A stretch of DNA of 64,000 bases from Streptomyces fructofermentans (GTDB taxonomy: Bacteria > Actinomycetota > Actinomycetes > Streptomycetales > Streptomycetaceae). The stretch covers positions 21,560 through 85,559 of the forward strand of contig NZ_BMWD01000033.1 in NCBI RefSeq assembly GCF_014651055.1, given 5' to 3'. This document shows positions 9,101 through 16,341 of this stretch, in pieces. The stretch's first letter is position 1. Each line of letters starts with the position of its first letter. The notes under the pieces were generated by a model. That model did no database searches. It was not told where the DNA came from and was given only the letters and a program-made list of their open reading frames with translations. A program made the translations under genes and the position numbers.

Positions 9101-10878
9101 CGGTGGAGGTCTACGAGCAGCTGGTGGCGGACCGGGAGCGTGTCGAGGGCGCGGACCATCCGTACACCCTCGTGGCCCGCGGCGAACTGGCGCGATGGCG
9201 TGGTGAGTCGGGCGACCCGACCGGTGCGGCGGACGCCTATGAGCAACTGGGCGCGGATCGCGAACGGGTGCTCGGCATCGACCACCCGGACACCTTGTCC
9301 AGCCGGCACTGGTTGGGACGTTGGCGTGGTGAGGCGGGTGACTCGGCCGCTGCGATGGAGGTCTACGAGCGGCTGGTGGCCGACCGCGAGCGGGTGCTCG
9401 GCCCCGACCACCCGGACACGCTCACCGCCCGGCACGCGTCGGGCCGTTGGAGAGGGGAGAACGGGGACCCCGGCGGTGCGGTGGAGGTCTACGAGCGGCT
9501 GGTGGCCGACCGTGAGCGGGTGATGGGCGCCGATCACCCGGACACGCTCACCGCCCGGCACGAGTGGGGTCGTTGGCGTGGTGAGGCGGGTGATCCGTCC
9601 GGTGCGGTGGAGGTCTACGGGCGTCTGGTGGCGGACCGCGAGCGGGTCCAGGGCGCGGACCACCCGTACACCCTGCTGGCCCGCGCCGAACTGGCCCGCT
9701 GGCAGGCCGAGACGGGAGAGCCCGGCCTCGCTGCGACGGCGTACGCGGACCTGCTGGCCGCGCGCGAACGGGTGCTCGGCATCGACCACACGGACACCAT
9801 GGCCGCCCGACACGGGCTGGGTCGTTGGCAGGGCGAGGCGGGAGACCGCGATGCCGCCGAGGAGACGTTCGAGCGGCTGGTGGCCGACCGGGAGCGGGTG
9901 CAGGGGGAGGACCATCCCGAGACGCTCACCGCCCGGCACGAGTTGGGCCGCTGGCGTGGTGAGGCAGGCGACCCGTCCGCTGCGGTGGAGGTCTACGAGC
10001 GGTTGGTGGCGGACCGGGAGCGTGTCCAGGGCTCGGACCACCCTTACACCCTGGTGGCCCGCGCCGAACTGGCCCGGTGGTACGGCGAGTCGGGGGACGC
10101 GGCGGCTGCCGCGGAGGCATCCGAACGGTTGGTCGCCGACCGTGAGCGGCTGCTCGGCGTCGACCACTCCGACACGTTGGGCACCCGGTACTGGCTGGCC
10201 CGGTGGCGGGGGAAGTCCGGCGATCCGGCGGGTGCGGCGGAAGCGTTCGACCGGTTGGTGGCCGACCGCGAGCGGGTGCTCGGCCCCGACCACCTCAACA
10301 CCCTGACCGCCCGGCACGAACTCGGCTATTGGCGTGGTGAGGCGGGTGACGCGGTCGGCGCGGCGGAGGCGTACGAGCGGCTGGTGGTCGACGGGGAGCG
10401 TGTCCAGGGCGCGGACCATCCCCACACTCTGCTCGCCCGGTACCAGTTGGGCTGCTGGCGTGGGCGGGCGGGTGATCCGTCCGGTGCGGCGGAGGTCTAC
10501 GAGCGGCTGGTGGAGGACCGGGGCCGGGTGCTCGGCCCGGACCACCCGGACACGTTCGCCGCCCGGTACCAGTTGGGCCATTGGCGGGCGAAGGCAGGCG
10601 ACGCGGGCGGCGCGGCGACGGTCTTCGAGCGGCTGGTGCGGGACCGCGAGCGGGTGCTCGGCCCCGATCACCCCGACACCCTGGCGACACGCCACGAGTG
10701 GGCCTTCTGGCGTGGTGAGGCGGGCGACGCGGCCGGCGCGGCGGAGTCGTTCGCCGATCTGCTGGCGGACCGGGAGCGGCTGTTCGGCCCCGACGACCCC
10801 GGGACCCTCACCTGCCGTCGAACCCATGCGTACTGGGTGAGCAGGGCGGAGTCGGCCGCGAACGGGTCGACCGGCTGA
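6154..10878 (+). CDS. NB-ARC STAND NTPase with 25 tandem TPR-type repeats
   Basis: A 1574-residue signalling or scaffold ATPase. The N-terminus repeats the Gly-rich motif of the preceding protein. Next comes an NB-ARC module: Walker A GMGGVGKT at residues 65-72, Walker B 'LVVLDD' at 157-162, sensor 'TTRR' at 185-188 and 'LPLAL' at 241-245, then a winged-helix-like region. From about residue 503 to 1554 there are 25 units of exactly 42 residues, consensus-like 'ARHEWGRWRGEAGDPAGA' plus 'VEVYERLVADRERVLGADHP' and 'DTL', of the TPR_10/TPR_12 (kinesin-light-chain) class. STAND proteins of this architecture oligomerise on ligand sensing; the ligand and effector here are unknown. GTG 6154 is the first in-frame start, but no strong ribosome binding site precedes it and the frame is open upstream, so the N-terminus may be longer. 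Confidence 0.85.
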   Translation: MAVGTIAAGGTLSYHAAPPREVTWPHQVGVLPRQADCFQDRAAAEQLEQAVAGSGTAVLGQVLAGMGGVGKTQLAADHAHRAWRAGRVDLLVWVTATTRPAIVNAFAQAAVEILGADRDDPERAAAQFLAWLEPKPARVPGPRGARSAPPPAEPRWLVVLDDVADPADLRGLWPPAGPGGQTVVTTRRRDAALTGPGRSLVTVGLFTPDEAVAYLGAVLAAHGRNEPADQLAALAADLGHLPLALSQAAAYLVDASLSCTAYRARLSDRARNLTDLVPEPDALPDDQSVTVAAAWSLSIDRADQLRPRGLARETLRLASMLDPNGIPAQIFTSPPGLAHLTGHRTPAGPGASRSRHQVTEEDAADALRVLHRLSLVDYTADTPAQSVRVHQLIQRAVREPLPRTSYEELAGTAADALTASWPAIERDTALAQALRANTESLTRHAESFLWRTSPPPPTAHSVLFRALTSIGEAGHPDAAAVRALEMVRAATRRFGPAHPDTLNARHEWGRWRGESGDPVGAAEVYEQLVPDRQRVLGADHPDIVAARAELARWRAEVGDPAQAVTAYAELLAARERVLGRDHPDTLTARHEWARWRGEAGDAAGAAEAYEQLVADRERVQGAEHPHTLTARHQSGRWRGEAGDPAGAAASFESLVPVRNRVLGPDHPQSLGSCHELGHWRGEAGDAAGAVEVFERLVPDRERVLGADHTETLAARHAHGRWRGEAGDPAGAVEVFERLVPDRERVMGADHPDTLTARHELGRWRGAIGESKRAVEVFERLVPDRERVMGADHPDTLTTRHELGRWRGETGSPGGAVEVYRNLVADRERVQGADHPHTLLARAEWARWRGQSGDAAGAADAYGLLVPDDERVLGPDHAETLNARHGLGRWRGAAGDPSEAAAVFQRLVEDRERVQGADHREAFTARHEWGRWRGEAGDPAGAAQVYERLMADRGRVQGADHPDTLTTRHEWGRWRGEAGDPSGAVEVYEQLVADRERVEGADHPYTLVARGELARWRGESGDPTGAADAYEQLGADRERVLGIDHPDTLSSRHWLGRWRGEAGDSAAAMEVYERLVADRERVLGPDHPDTLTARHASGRWRGENGDPGGAVEVYERLVADRERVMGADHPDTLTARHEWGRWRGEAGDPSGAVEVYGRLVADRERVQGADHPYTLLARAELARWQAETGEPGLAATAYADLLAARERVLGIDHTDTMAARHGLGRWQGEAGDRDAAEETFERLVADRERVQGEDHPETLTARHELGRWRGEAGDPSAAVEVYERLVADRERVQGSDHPYTLVARAELARWYGESGDAAAAAEASERLVADRERLLGVDHSDTLGTRYWLARWRGKSGDPAGAAEAFDRLVADRERVLGPDHLNTLTARHELGYWRGEAGDAVGAAEAYERLVVDGERVQGADHPHTLLARYQLGCWRGRAGDPSGAAEVYERLVEDRGRVLGPDHPDTFAARYQLGHWRAKAGDAGGAATVFERLVRDRERVLGPDHPDTLATRHEWAFWRGEAGDAAGAAESFADLLADRERLFGPDDPGTLTCRRTHAYWVSRAESAANGSTG
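7660..10815 (+). repeat. 126-bp tandem coding repeat, 25 copies
   Basis: This is the DNA level of the TPR array: 25 in-frame units of 126 bases with no indels between junctions. Many adjacent copies share long identical stretches, for example around 8224, 8350 and 8476. Units whose junction reads RVQG or RVEG and continue '(H/Y)TL(L/V)AR' recur at every third or fourth unit in the second half, indicating duplication of multi-unit blocks. Copy number should be unstable by recombination. Confidence 0.9.
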
Positions 10879-11239
10879 CCGACCCGGCCGGTGCGCGGCC
10901 CGGCCCGGCAGCTCGGGGCTGCGTGCCCCTCCACCGGGTCGGGCGGGTGCTCGGATGCCACCCAGGCGGTTCGGGGCCGTGCGCGGTGTGGACCGGCCGG
11001 GCCGTTGCCGGACGGGAGCGGGCCGGCTGACGGGAGGCTCGGCCGTCGAGCGCCTTCGCGGAGGCGGCCCGCCGGGACGGGACCGCCGCGACGGGTCCAC
11101 CCTGACGGGCGCCCGGCAGTACGGGACCGCCGTGACGGGCCCGCCCGGCGCGTGTGCGCGTGGGGTCGGTCGGACCGCTTCGACCGGATGGTGGAGGTCG
11201 CGCCCCCGGAGATGATCACCGGTCGTCTACGATCCGATC
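10879..11239. other. Intergenic region
   Basis: No gene is recognised. Short GC-rich inverted repeats just after 10878 could terminate the STAND gene. The final bases hold TACGAT (11228-11233), the likely -10 element of the leaderless phosphatase gene at 11240. Confidence 0.5.
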
Positions 11240-12364
11240 ATGGGTGACATCGGAGCATTTCGGACGGTATTCGCCAAAGTGAGGCGTCGGGACCCCGGCC
11301 TGCTGTCCCCCGTCGCGCTGACAGCGGTGATCGGCCTGCTGGCAGTGTTCACGCCGCAGGACGTGCCCTTCACCCAACTGCTGCCTGCGGCACCCGCTCT
11401 GGCGGCCTCGGTGTGGTCGGTCGGAGCGACGCTCGTCCTGGGCGCGATCTGCGTCCTGCCGGTCGTCGGCTACGCCCTGGCCTTCTCCGACGCGTCCGCC
11501 CCGTACACGGCCGGCGCCATCGCCGCCGTCACCCTGGCCGCCGCGCACGCCAGCCACCTCCGCCAGCAACGGGAGCACACCCTCGCCCAGGTCCGTGCCG
11601 TGGCGGACGCGGCCCAGGAGGTCCTCCTGAGGCCCGTCCCCGACCGGATCAGAGACCTGGACATCGCGACCCTCTACCTGGCCGCCGCACCCCAGGCACG
11701 CATCGGCGGCGACTTCCTCGCCGCGGCCGATACCCCGCACGGTCTGCGCATCATCCTCGGAGACGTCCGTGGCAAGGGCCTCGGCGCCGTCGGGGTCTCC
11801 GCCGCGCTGCTCGGCTCGTTCTACGAGGCCGCGTACGAGTCACCCGACCTCGGCCAGATCGCGCGACGCCTGGACACCGCGCTCACCCGCTACAACGCCG
11901 CCGTGACCAACGAGGAGTTCTGCGAGCGCTTCGCCACGGCCGTCATCCTGGAACTGCCGCCCACCGGTTCCCTCGTCTCCATCCTCAGCTGCGGGCATCC
12001 GCCGCCGCTCCTCGTCCGTGACGGGACCACCCGGGTCATCGAGCCGGCCGCTCCCTCGCCGCCCGTCAACCTCGCCGCGCTCATCGACTGCGACTACCAC
12101 GTCGAGCGGATCCACTTCGTCCCCGGTGACCTGATCCTGCTCTACACCGACGGGGTGACCGAGACCCGAGACCCGGACGGCGTCTTCTTCCCCCTGGCCG
12201 ACTGGGCCGGGCAGACCGCCACGACGTCACCCACCGTGCTGCTGCGGACCCTCCAGAAGGCCCTGGTGCGCCACAGCGACCGCAACCTCGACGACGACAT
12301 CGCCTGCGTGGCCATCCGCAACGCCCCGCAGTCGCAGAGCCAGTCCGTGGAACTGGCCACCTGA
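11240..12364 (+). CDS. Membrane-anchored PP2C/SpoIIE-type serine phosphatase
   Basis: A 374-residue enzyme predicted to dephosphorylate serine/threonine residues, typically on anti-sigma-factor antagonists in partner-switching pathways. Residues about 25-105 contain three hydrophobic segments, placing the enzyme at the membrane. After a linker helix ('QVRAVADAAQEVLLRP') the SpoIIE domain (about 140-365) shows the metal-binding motifs 'ARIGGDF', 'GDVRGKGLGA', 'LSCGHPPPLLV', 'LLYTDGVTE' and 'LDDDIACVAI'. No sensor or kinase domain is fused. The ATG is six bases after TACGAT, so the mRNA is probably leaderless. It converges on the universal stress gene. It is one of three SpoIIE phosphatases in the window (others at 19845 and 60404). 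Confidence 0.9.
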   Translation: MGDIGAFRTVFAKVRRRDPGLLSPVALTAVIGLLAVFTPQDVPFTQLLPAAPALAASVWSVGATLVLGAICVLPVVGYALAFSDASAPYTAGAIAAVTLAAAHASHLRQQREHTLAQVRAVADAAQEVLLRPVPDRIRDLDIATLYLAAAPQARIGGDFLAAADTPHGLRIILGDVRGKGLGAVGVSAALLGSFYEAAYESPDLGQIARRLDTALTRYNAAVTNEEFCERFATAVILELPPTGSLVSILSCGHPPPLLVRDGTTRVIEPAAPSPPVNLAALIDCDYHVERIHFVPGDLILLYTDGVTETRDPDGVFFPLADWAGQTATTSPTVLLRTLQKALVRHSDRNLDDDIACVAIRNAPQSQSQSVELAT

Positions 12365-12462
12365 CGGACGTCCGAGCCCTCCCGCGAGGCCGAAACCGGT
12401 GGCCGGGGGCCAGTTCGTCAGTTGTCCGAGGCCTCGCCCGCCGGTCACCGAGTCCGAGCTCC

Positions 12463-12531
12463 GAGCCCGAAGGAACGGGTGTGCGCCGGGCCCGAAGGAA
12501 GCCGAGCCCGAAGGAGCGGGTGTGCGCCGGG
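12463..12531. repeat. 28-bp direct repeat with one mismatch, period 41
   Basis: Positions 12463-12490 and 12504-12531 share 27 of 28 bases, beginning GAGCCCGAAGG and ending GTGTGCGCCGGG; a shorter CCCGAAGGAAG lies between. It sits between the convergent ends of the phosphatase and stress-protein genes. The leading 11-mer also appears, inverted, at 1812-1865. Confidence 0.75.
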
Positions 12532-12536
12532 ACTTC

Positions 12537-13346
12537 CTACGCCGTGCCGCGGACGACCGCCACGGGGCAGTGCGCGTGGTGCAGCAGGGCCTGGCTCACA
12601 GAGCCCAGCAGCATCCCGGTGAACCCGCCGCGCCCTCTCGCCCCGACGACCATGAGCTGGGCGGACCTGCTCGCCCGGATCAGCGTCTCGCGGGTCTCGC
12701 CGCTCAGCACCTCGTGCCGGACGGTGACGTCCGGATACCTCTCCCCGTGCCCCGCGAGTGCCCGTGCCAGCAGGCGTTCGGCGCCCTCGGCCCCCGTACC
12801 TGGTGCCACGTGGTCGGGCAGCCACGCGTGCACGGCCAGGATCTCGGCGTCGCGCAGGGCCGCCTCCGCGAACGCGAATGCGACCGCTTCCTCTCCCGCG
12901 GGGGAGCCGTCGACTGCGAGCACGATCGGTCCGGTGCCGGCCGGTTCCTCGCGGGCCACCAGAACCGGGCAGTGGCTGTGCGCGGTCAGGGACGCCGCCG
13001 TCGATCCCAGCAGCATGCCGATGAAGGCCCCCGTGCCCCGGGGGCCGACGACCAGCAGGTCCGCCACCTCCGACTCGGCCGTCAGCACCGCCATCGCGGT
13101 ACCCGCCACCACGGACTCGGTGACCGCCACCTCGGGCGCCACGCTCCGGGCATGCTGCGCGGCCTCGTCCACCAGACGATGGAGGGGCGCGGGGTCCGGC
13201 GGCGAATAGGCGGGCCTGGCCGGCAGGCCGACGGCGTGCACGACGTGCAGTTCCGCGCGCCGCCGCCGGGCCTCCTCGGCCGCCTCACCCACCGCGGCGA
13301 GACTCGACGACGAGCCATCCACTCCTACGACGACACGGTTGCCCAC
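12537..13346 (-). CDS. Universal stress protein, tandem UspA domains
   Basis: A 269-residue cytoplasmic protein with two UspA domains (about 1-140 and 147-269). Each domain has the ATP-binding signature of this family, G-x2-G-x9-G-[ST]: 'GPRGTGAFIGMLLGS' in the first and 'GARGRGGFTGMLLGS' in the second. Both begin with the expected strand and acidic residue ('VVVGVDGSSSS', 'IVLAVDGSPAG'). Such proteins bind ATP and support survival in stress, dormancy or hypoxia. The GTG at 13346 has GGAGGAACA immediately upstream; the long open frame beyond it is non-coding. The gene is divergent from the amphi-Trp gene across a repeat-bearing spacer. Confidence 0.92.
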   Translation of the reverse strand: MGNRVVVGVDGSSSSLAAVGEAAEEARRRRAELHVVHAVGLPARPAYSPPDPAPLHRLVDEAAQHARSVAPEVAVTESVVAGTAMAVLTAESEVADLLVVGPRGTGAFIGMLLGSTAASLTAHSHCPVLVAREEPAGTGPIVLAVDGSPAGEEAVAFAFAEAALRDAEILAVHAWLPDHVAPGTGAEGAERLLARALAGHGERYPDVTVRHEVLSGETRETLIRASRSAQLMVVGARGRGGFTGMLLGSVSQALLHHAHCPVAVVRGTA

Positions 13347-13718
13347 TGTTCCTCCAGCCCTCACAGGCACTCCACGTTCCAAGCTTCGGCGCGGGACGGT
13401 GATGGCGCCATCCGTGCAGGCGGCAGGCGGCAGGCGGCAGGCGGCAGGCGGCACGCGCCAAGAGGCAGGCGGCCGGGGACCGGGGTCCGGCAGGGTCGGG
13501 GTCCGAGGGGACGCGGCGCCCTGCCCTCCCGGCACCCGCCCCCGTCCGCCCGAGGTGCGGACGGGGCCCCGGGGGACGAGATTGGAATGAGTTGTGCGCG
13601 CCGTTGTCGCGATGCCCCCGCTCAGCGGGCGCGCTCGGCGCACCGAAGTGATGAGGCACCGACGGCCCGGCCGCGCGTCCGACCCGGAGCCGGGCCGTTT
13701 CCGGATGGGAGACACCCG
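13347..13718. other. Divergent intergenic spacer with heptamer repeats
   Basis: This 372-base spacer separates the minus-strand stress gene from the plus-strand amphi-Trp gene. It contains about six tandem copies of a 7-base unit (GCAGGCG) near 13416-13458, with related GGCAGGC sequences shortly after. No gene is recognised. Promoters for both flanking genes must lie here, but none is clear. Confidence 0.6.
13416..13458. repeat. 7-bp tandem repeat (GCAGGCG), about six copies
   Basis: Five exact copies of GCAGGCG and one variant (GCACGCG) run head to tail upstream of the universal stress gene. The array could vary in copy number by slippage. No function is assigned. Confidence 0.8.
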
Positions 13719-14093
13719 TTGAAGGACTTCAAGTTCGAGCAGAAGCGTTCGCTGTCCCGCTTCGAGGCGGCCGACCAGCTGAGTGCCCTCGCGGCGGCGT
13801 TGCGCAAGGGAGGGGAGGTCGAACTGGAACTCGGCGCCGGCACACTGAGCCTTCGCATCCCCGACGACCTCCGCAGTGAGGTGGAGATCGAGATCGGCGA
13901 CGGGGAGGTCGAGCTGGAGATCGAGTTCACCTGGCCGACCGCGTCGCCGAGGCCGGCACCCTCGCGGACGGCGGAAGCGGCGGACAAGCCGGTTCCGGCG
14001 AAGACCGCGGCCGCCAGGCCGGCACGCGGAACCACCACCGCCGGCAGCAGCAGGGGCAAGAGCGCGAAACGGTCCGCCACGAAGGCGTCCTGA
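13719..14093 (+). CDS. Amphi-Trp domain protein
   Basis: A 124-residue protein. Residues 1-70 match the amphi-Trp domain: 'KDFKFEQKRSLSRFEAADQLSALAAAL' followed by alternating strands 'EVELELGAGTLSLRIPDD' and 'EVEIEIGDGEVELEIEFTW'. The repeated amphipathic strands and terminal Trp give the family its name; its biochemical role is not established. The last 50 residues are a Pro/Ala/Lys/Arg-rich, probably disordered and basic tail, which might contact nucleic acid (inference). The start is a TTG at 13719 after GGGAG; no ATG or GTG nearby fits the domain boundary. Confidence 0.8.
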   Translation: MKDFKFEQKRSLSRFEAADQLSALAAALRKGGEVELELGAGTLSLRIPDDLRSEVEIEIGDGEVELEIEFTWPTASPRPAPSRTAEAADKPVPAKTAAARPARGTTTAGSSRGKSAKRSATKAS

Positions 14094-14218
14094 GCCGTGG
14101 AGGACGCGGCAGGCGCGTCGTAAGGGATTCGTCATCTCCCGAGGGCCACGCGCGGACCCTCCGGCTCGTTGAATGGGGTGGTGGCAGAAAGCCGGGACTC
14201 TCGGAGGGCGGGGCGGGG

Positions 14219-14779
14219 ATGGGACGTGTACGTGGGGTGCTCGGCAGGCCGTGGGCCGTCGGGCTGCTGGTGCCGGCCGTTGCCGGGATCGGCGCCGGGC
14301 TGTTCTGGTTCGAGCCGTGGAAGCTCTGGCAGGACGAGACGGTGAACGAGGCACCGCCCCTGGTGGTCGAGGCCTCCCGGTCCGCCGGGGCGTCGCCTTC
14401 CGCGACGGCCTCCGTGCCGGACGGACCGCTGACGCTCGCGAGTGGCGAACTGGTGAGCCACGAGCACGAGACGTCGGGCACCGTGAAACTCGTACGGCTG
14501 TCCGACGGCTCCCATGTCGTGCGGCTGGAGGAGCTCGACACCAGCAACGGGCCGGACCTGCGCGTGTGGCTGACCGACGCGCCGGTCAAGGAGGGCCCGG
14601 CCGGCTGGCGCGTCTTCGACGACGGTGAGTACGTCAGCCTCGGCAGACTGAAGGGCAACAAGGGCAGCCAGAACTACGCCGTGCCCGGGGACGTCGACTT
14701 GTCCGGATTCAGCAGCGTCAGCATCTGGTGCGACCGCTTCGACGTCTCGTTCGGCGCCGCCGAACTCGCCCGCGCCTGA
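14219..14779 (+). CDS. DM13 domain protein, membrane-anchored
   Basis: A 186-residue protein. Residues about 11-31 form a transmembrane or uncleaved signal segment ('PWAVGLLVPAVAGIGAGLFW'), then a Ser/Thr/Ala linker, then a DM13 domain (about 75-186): 'GELVSHEHETSGTVKLVRL', 'VVRLEELDTSNGPDLRVWL', 'VSLGRLKGNKGSQNYAVP' and 'VSIWCDRFDVSFGAAEL'. DM13 domains are extracytoplasmic, carry a conserved Cys (present here in 'IWCDRF') and are proposed to act in electron transfer or cell-surface redox. The ATG at 14219 is preceded by the G-rich GGAGGGCGGGGCGGGG. It stands alone. Confidence 0.85.
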   Translation: MGRVRGVLGRPWAVGLLVPAVAGIGAGLFWFEPWKLWQDETVNEAPPLVVEASRSAGASPSATASVPDGPLTLASGELVSHEHETSGTVKLVRLSDGSHVVRLEELDTSNGPDLRVWLTDAPVKEGPAGWRVFDDGEYVSLGRLKGNKGSQNYAVPGDVDLSGFSSVSIWCDRFDVSFGAAELARA

Positions 14780-14891
14780 GGCCCGACGTGCGGATCCGGC
14801 GTACGGGACCGGGAAGCGTTGACGTACTTCGCCGCACACTGACGCCAGTTGACGCCAGGTCAAGTCGCGGTCGCTGGCGTGGACTTCCCCG

Positions 14892-15995
14892 CTACACGAC
14901 AAACGGTGCGAAGCCGATGTGGTCCAGAGCGTCCTCGTGGGGTTCGGCGACCCGGGGCAGTCCCTCCGTCGTGAAGTGGCCGCGCAGCCAGTCCAGGAGC
15001 ACGTCCGTGAGGGTGCCCGGCAGCGGCGGGCCCTGCTGGGCGTGACGCGGCACGACGATCAGCGGCCAGTCGTCCGGTGTGGCGCCCTCGGTGAGCCAGC
15101 ACAACTGGTCGCCGTCGATCGAGTCGGCGAACGGCAGGAAGCCGCCCGGCTCGGGCCAGACGGCCAGCGGGTTGAACTGCGGGAACCGGGTGCGCCTGTC
15201 GCGGTAGGCGTCCCCGAACCACTCGACCACGGGTGCGAGGTCGTACTTGTCCGGGCCGAGCGGGGTGTTGAAGCTGAGCCAGTCTGCCCAGCACCCGGCC
15301 CCGTAGGCCTTCATGAAGTCCACGTACTCGGTGGGCAGGCGGGTGCCCAGCCGCTCGTACAGCCAGTCCCAGGTGTGTTCCCCGAGATCGGGTGCGGCGG
15401 GAGGGGGCACGAGGGCGATCAGGGTCTCCAGGCCGCTGCCTTCGGCGAATGCCGCCCGCTGCTCCGGCGTGGGTTCAGGGCGTCGGGCGGGCGGGGTCCA
15501 CGCCCCGGGTTCGAGGTCGGTGAGGAAGGCCGTACGGACCGCGGAGGGCCGGAGTCCCTCGGCCACCAGGCGGACCAGGGTGGGCAGCAGGGGCGTGCCG
15601 AAGCGCCGCCAGGGGTCGCGGCCCGCGTTCTCGTCGTCCTGGCAGCGCAGCACGACCGGCCACCGGTCGGGGTCGACGGACGCGGTGGTGTCCCAGTACA
15701 GGGTGTCCGCGGTGCGCGTCGCGCCGAAGGGGATGACGCCCGGTGCGTCGCGTCGGCCCTCCAGGACCCAGGTCCCGTAGTCGAACCAGCCCTTGTTCCC
15801 GCAGGGGGTGTGCAGCCACAGGTGTTCGCCGATGTCCAGCGGGCCGTACGCGGAGGCCACGGCCTTGTAGTCGGCGGGCAGGCGCAGGCCCAGCCAGGAC
15901 TCGACCGCCGCCCAGTCGACCGGGACGGCGGGACCGTCCGGGGGCGGGCCGAAGAGGTCGGCGAAGGCGGTGACGTGGGAATCCGAGGCGTTCAT
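14892..15995 (-). CDS. Tandem SUKH (SMI1/KNR4) domain protein
   Basis: A 367-residue cytoplasmic protein with two SUKH-type domains (about 15-170 and 205-360). Both show 'W..VESWLGLRLPADYKAVASAYG' or 'WLYERLGTRLPTEYVDFMKAYGAG' followed by 'L..HTPC' or 'LSFNTP', and a later 'W' plus 'F' pattern ('LYWDTT', 'LCWLTEG'). SUKH proteins are best known as immunity proteins against polymorphic toxins, but many are orphan. No toxin gene is adjacent, so the role is open. ATG 15995 has GGAGG about ten bases upstream. With the Imm5-like gene at 3653 this is the second orphan immunity-type gene in the window. Confidence 0.8.
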   Translation of the reverse strand: MNASDSHVTAFADLFGPPPDGPAVPVDWAAVESWLGLRLPADYKAVASAYGPLDIGEHLWLHTPCGNKGWFDYGTWVLEGRRDAPGVIPFGATRTADTLYWDTTASVDPDRWPVVLRCQDDENAGRDPWRRFGTPLLPTLVRLVAEGLRPSAVRTAFLTDLEPGAWTPPARRPEPTPEQRAAFAEGSGLETLIALVPPPAAPDLGEHTWDWLYERLGTRLPTEYVDFMKAYGAGCWADWLSFNTPLGPDKYDLAPVVEWFGDAYRDRRTRFPQFNPLAVWPEPGGFLPFADSIDGDQLCWLTEGATPDDWPLIVVPRHAQQGPPLPGTLTDVLLDWLRGHFTTEGLPRVAEPHEDALDHIGFAPFVV

Positions 15996-16341
15996 GCGTG
16001 CAGGGACCTCCGAGCCCGGCGAATGGTTGCCCCGTCGGGGGAGCGTACGGGTGCCCCTGCGGCGTGGCTGCCGGTGAGGACCGGGGGAGGGGGCGCGTCC
16101 CGGCGATCTCCGACGGCCAGCGGTTGCCGCTCCGGACGGCCGATGGTGGGATGGAAGGGTCTTGTGCCGGACCGCGGTGGCCGGCGACGGCAGGACGAAG
16201 CGTGATACGGACCGTCCCGGTCGCGACGCGGCGCCTGTGGTGGAGAGTCCGAGCACGACCTTCGGTGCCCTCGTCGACGAGTGACGCCGGAATTGGCCGT
16301 TGGCCGCGGTGGCATCCGTTCCAGATCACGGAGGCACCCCT

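Noticed and set aside
5572..11100. A continuous minus-strand open frame of over 1800 codons opposite the STAND-TPR gene
   Set aside because: It mirrors the high-GC repeat array: with a 126-base period, lack of stops in one antisense unit is copied 25 times. No start signal or recognisable domain.
12399..13718. Long open frame upstream of the amphi-Trp gene suggesting a 564-residue fusion
   Set aside because: It runs antisense through the universal stress gene. The amphi-Trp protein starts naturally at the TTG at 13719.
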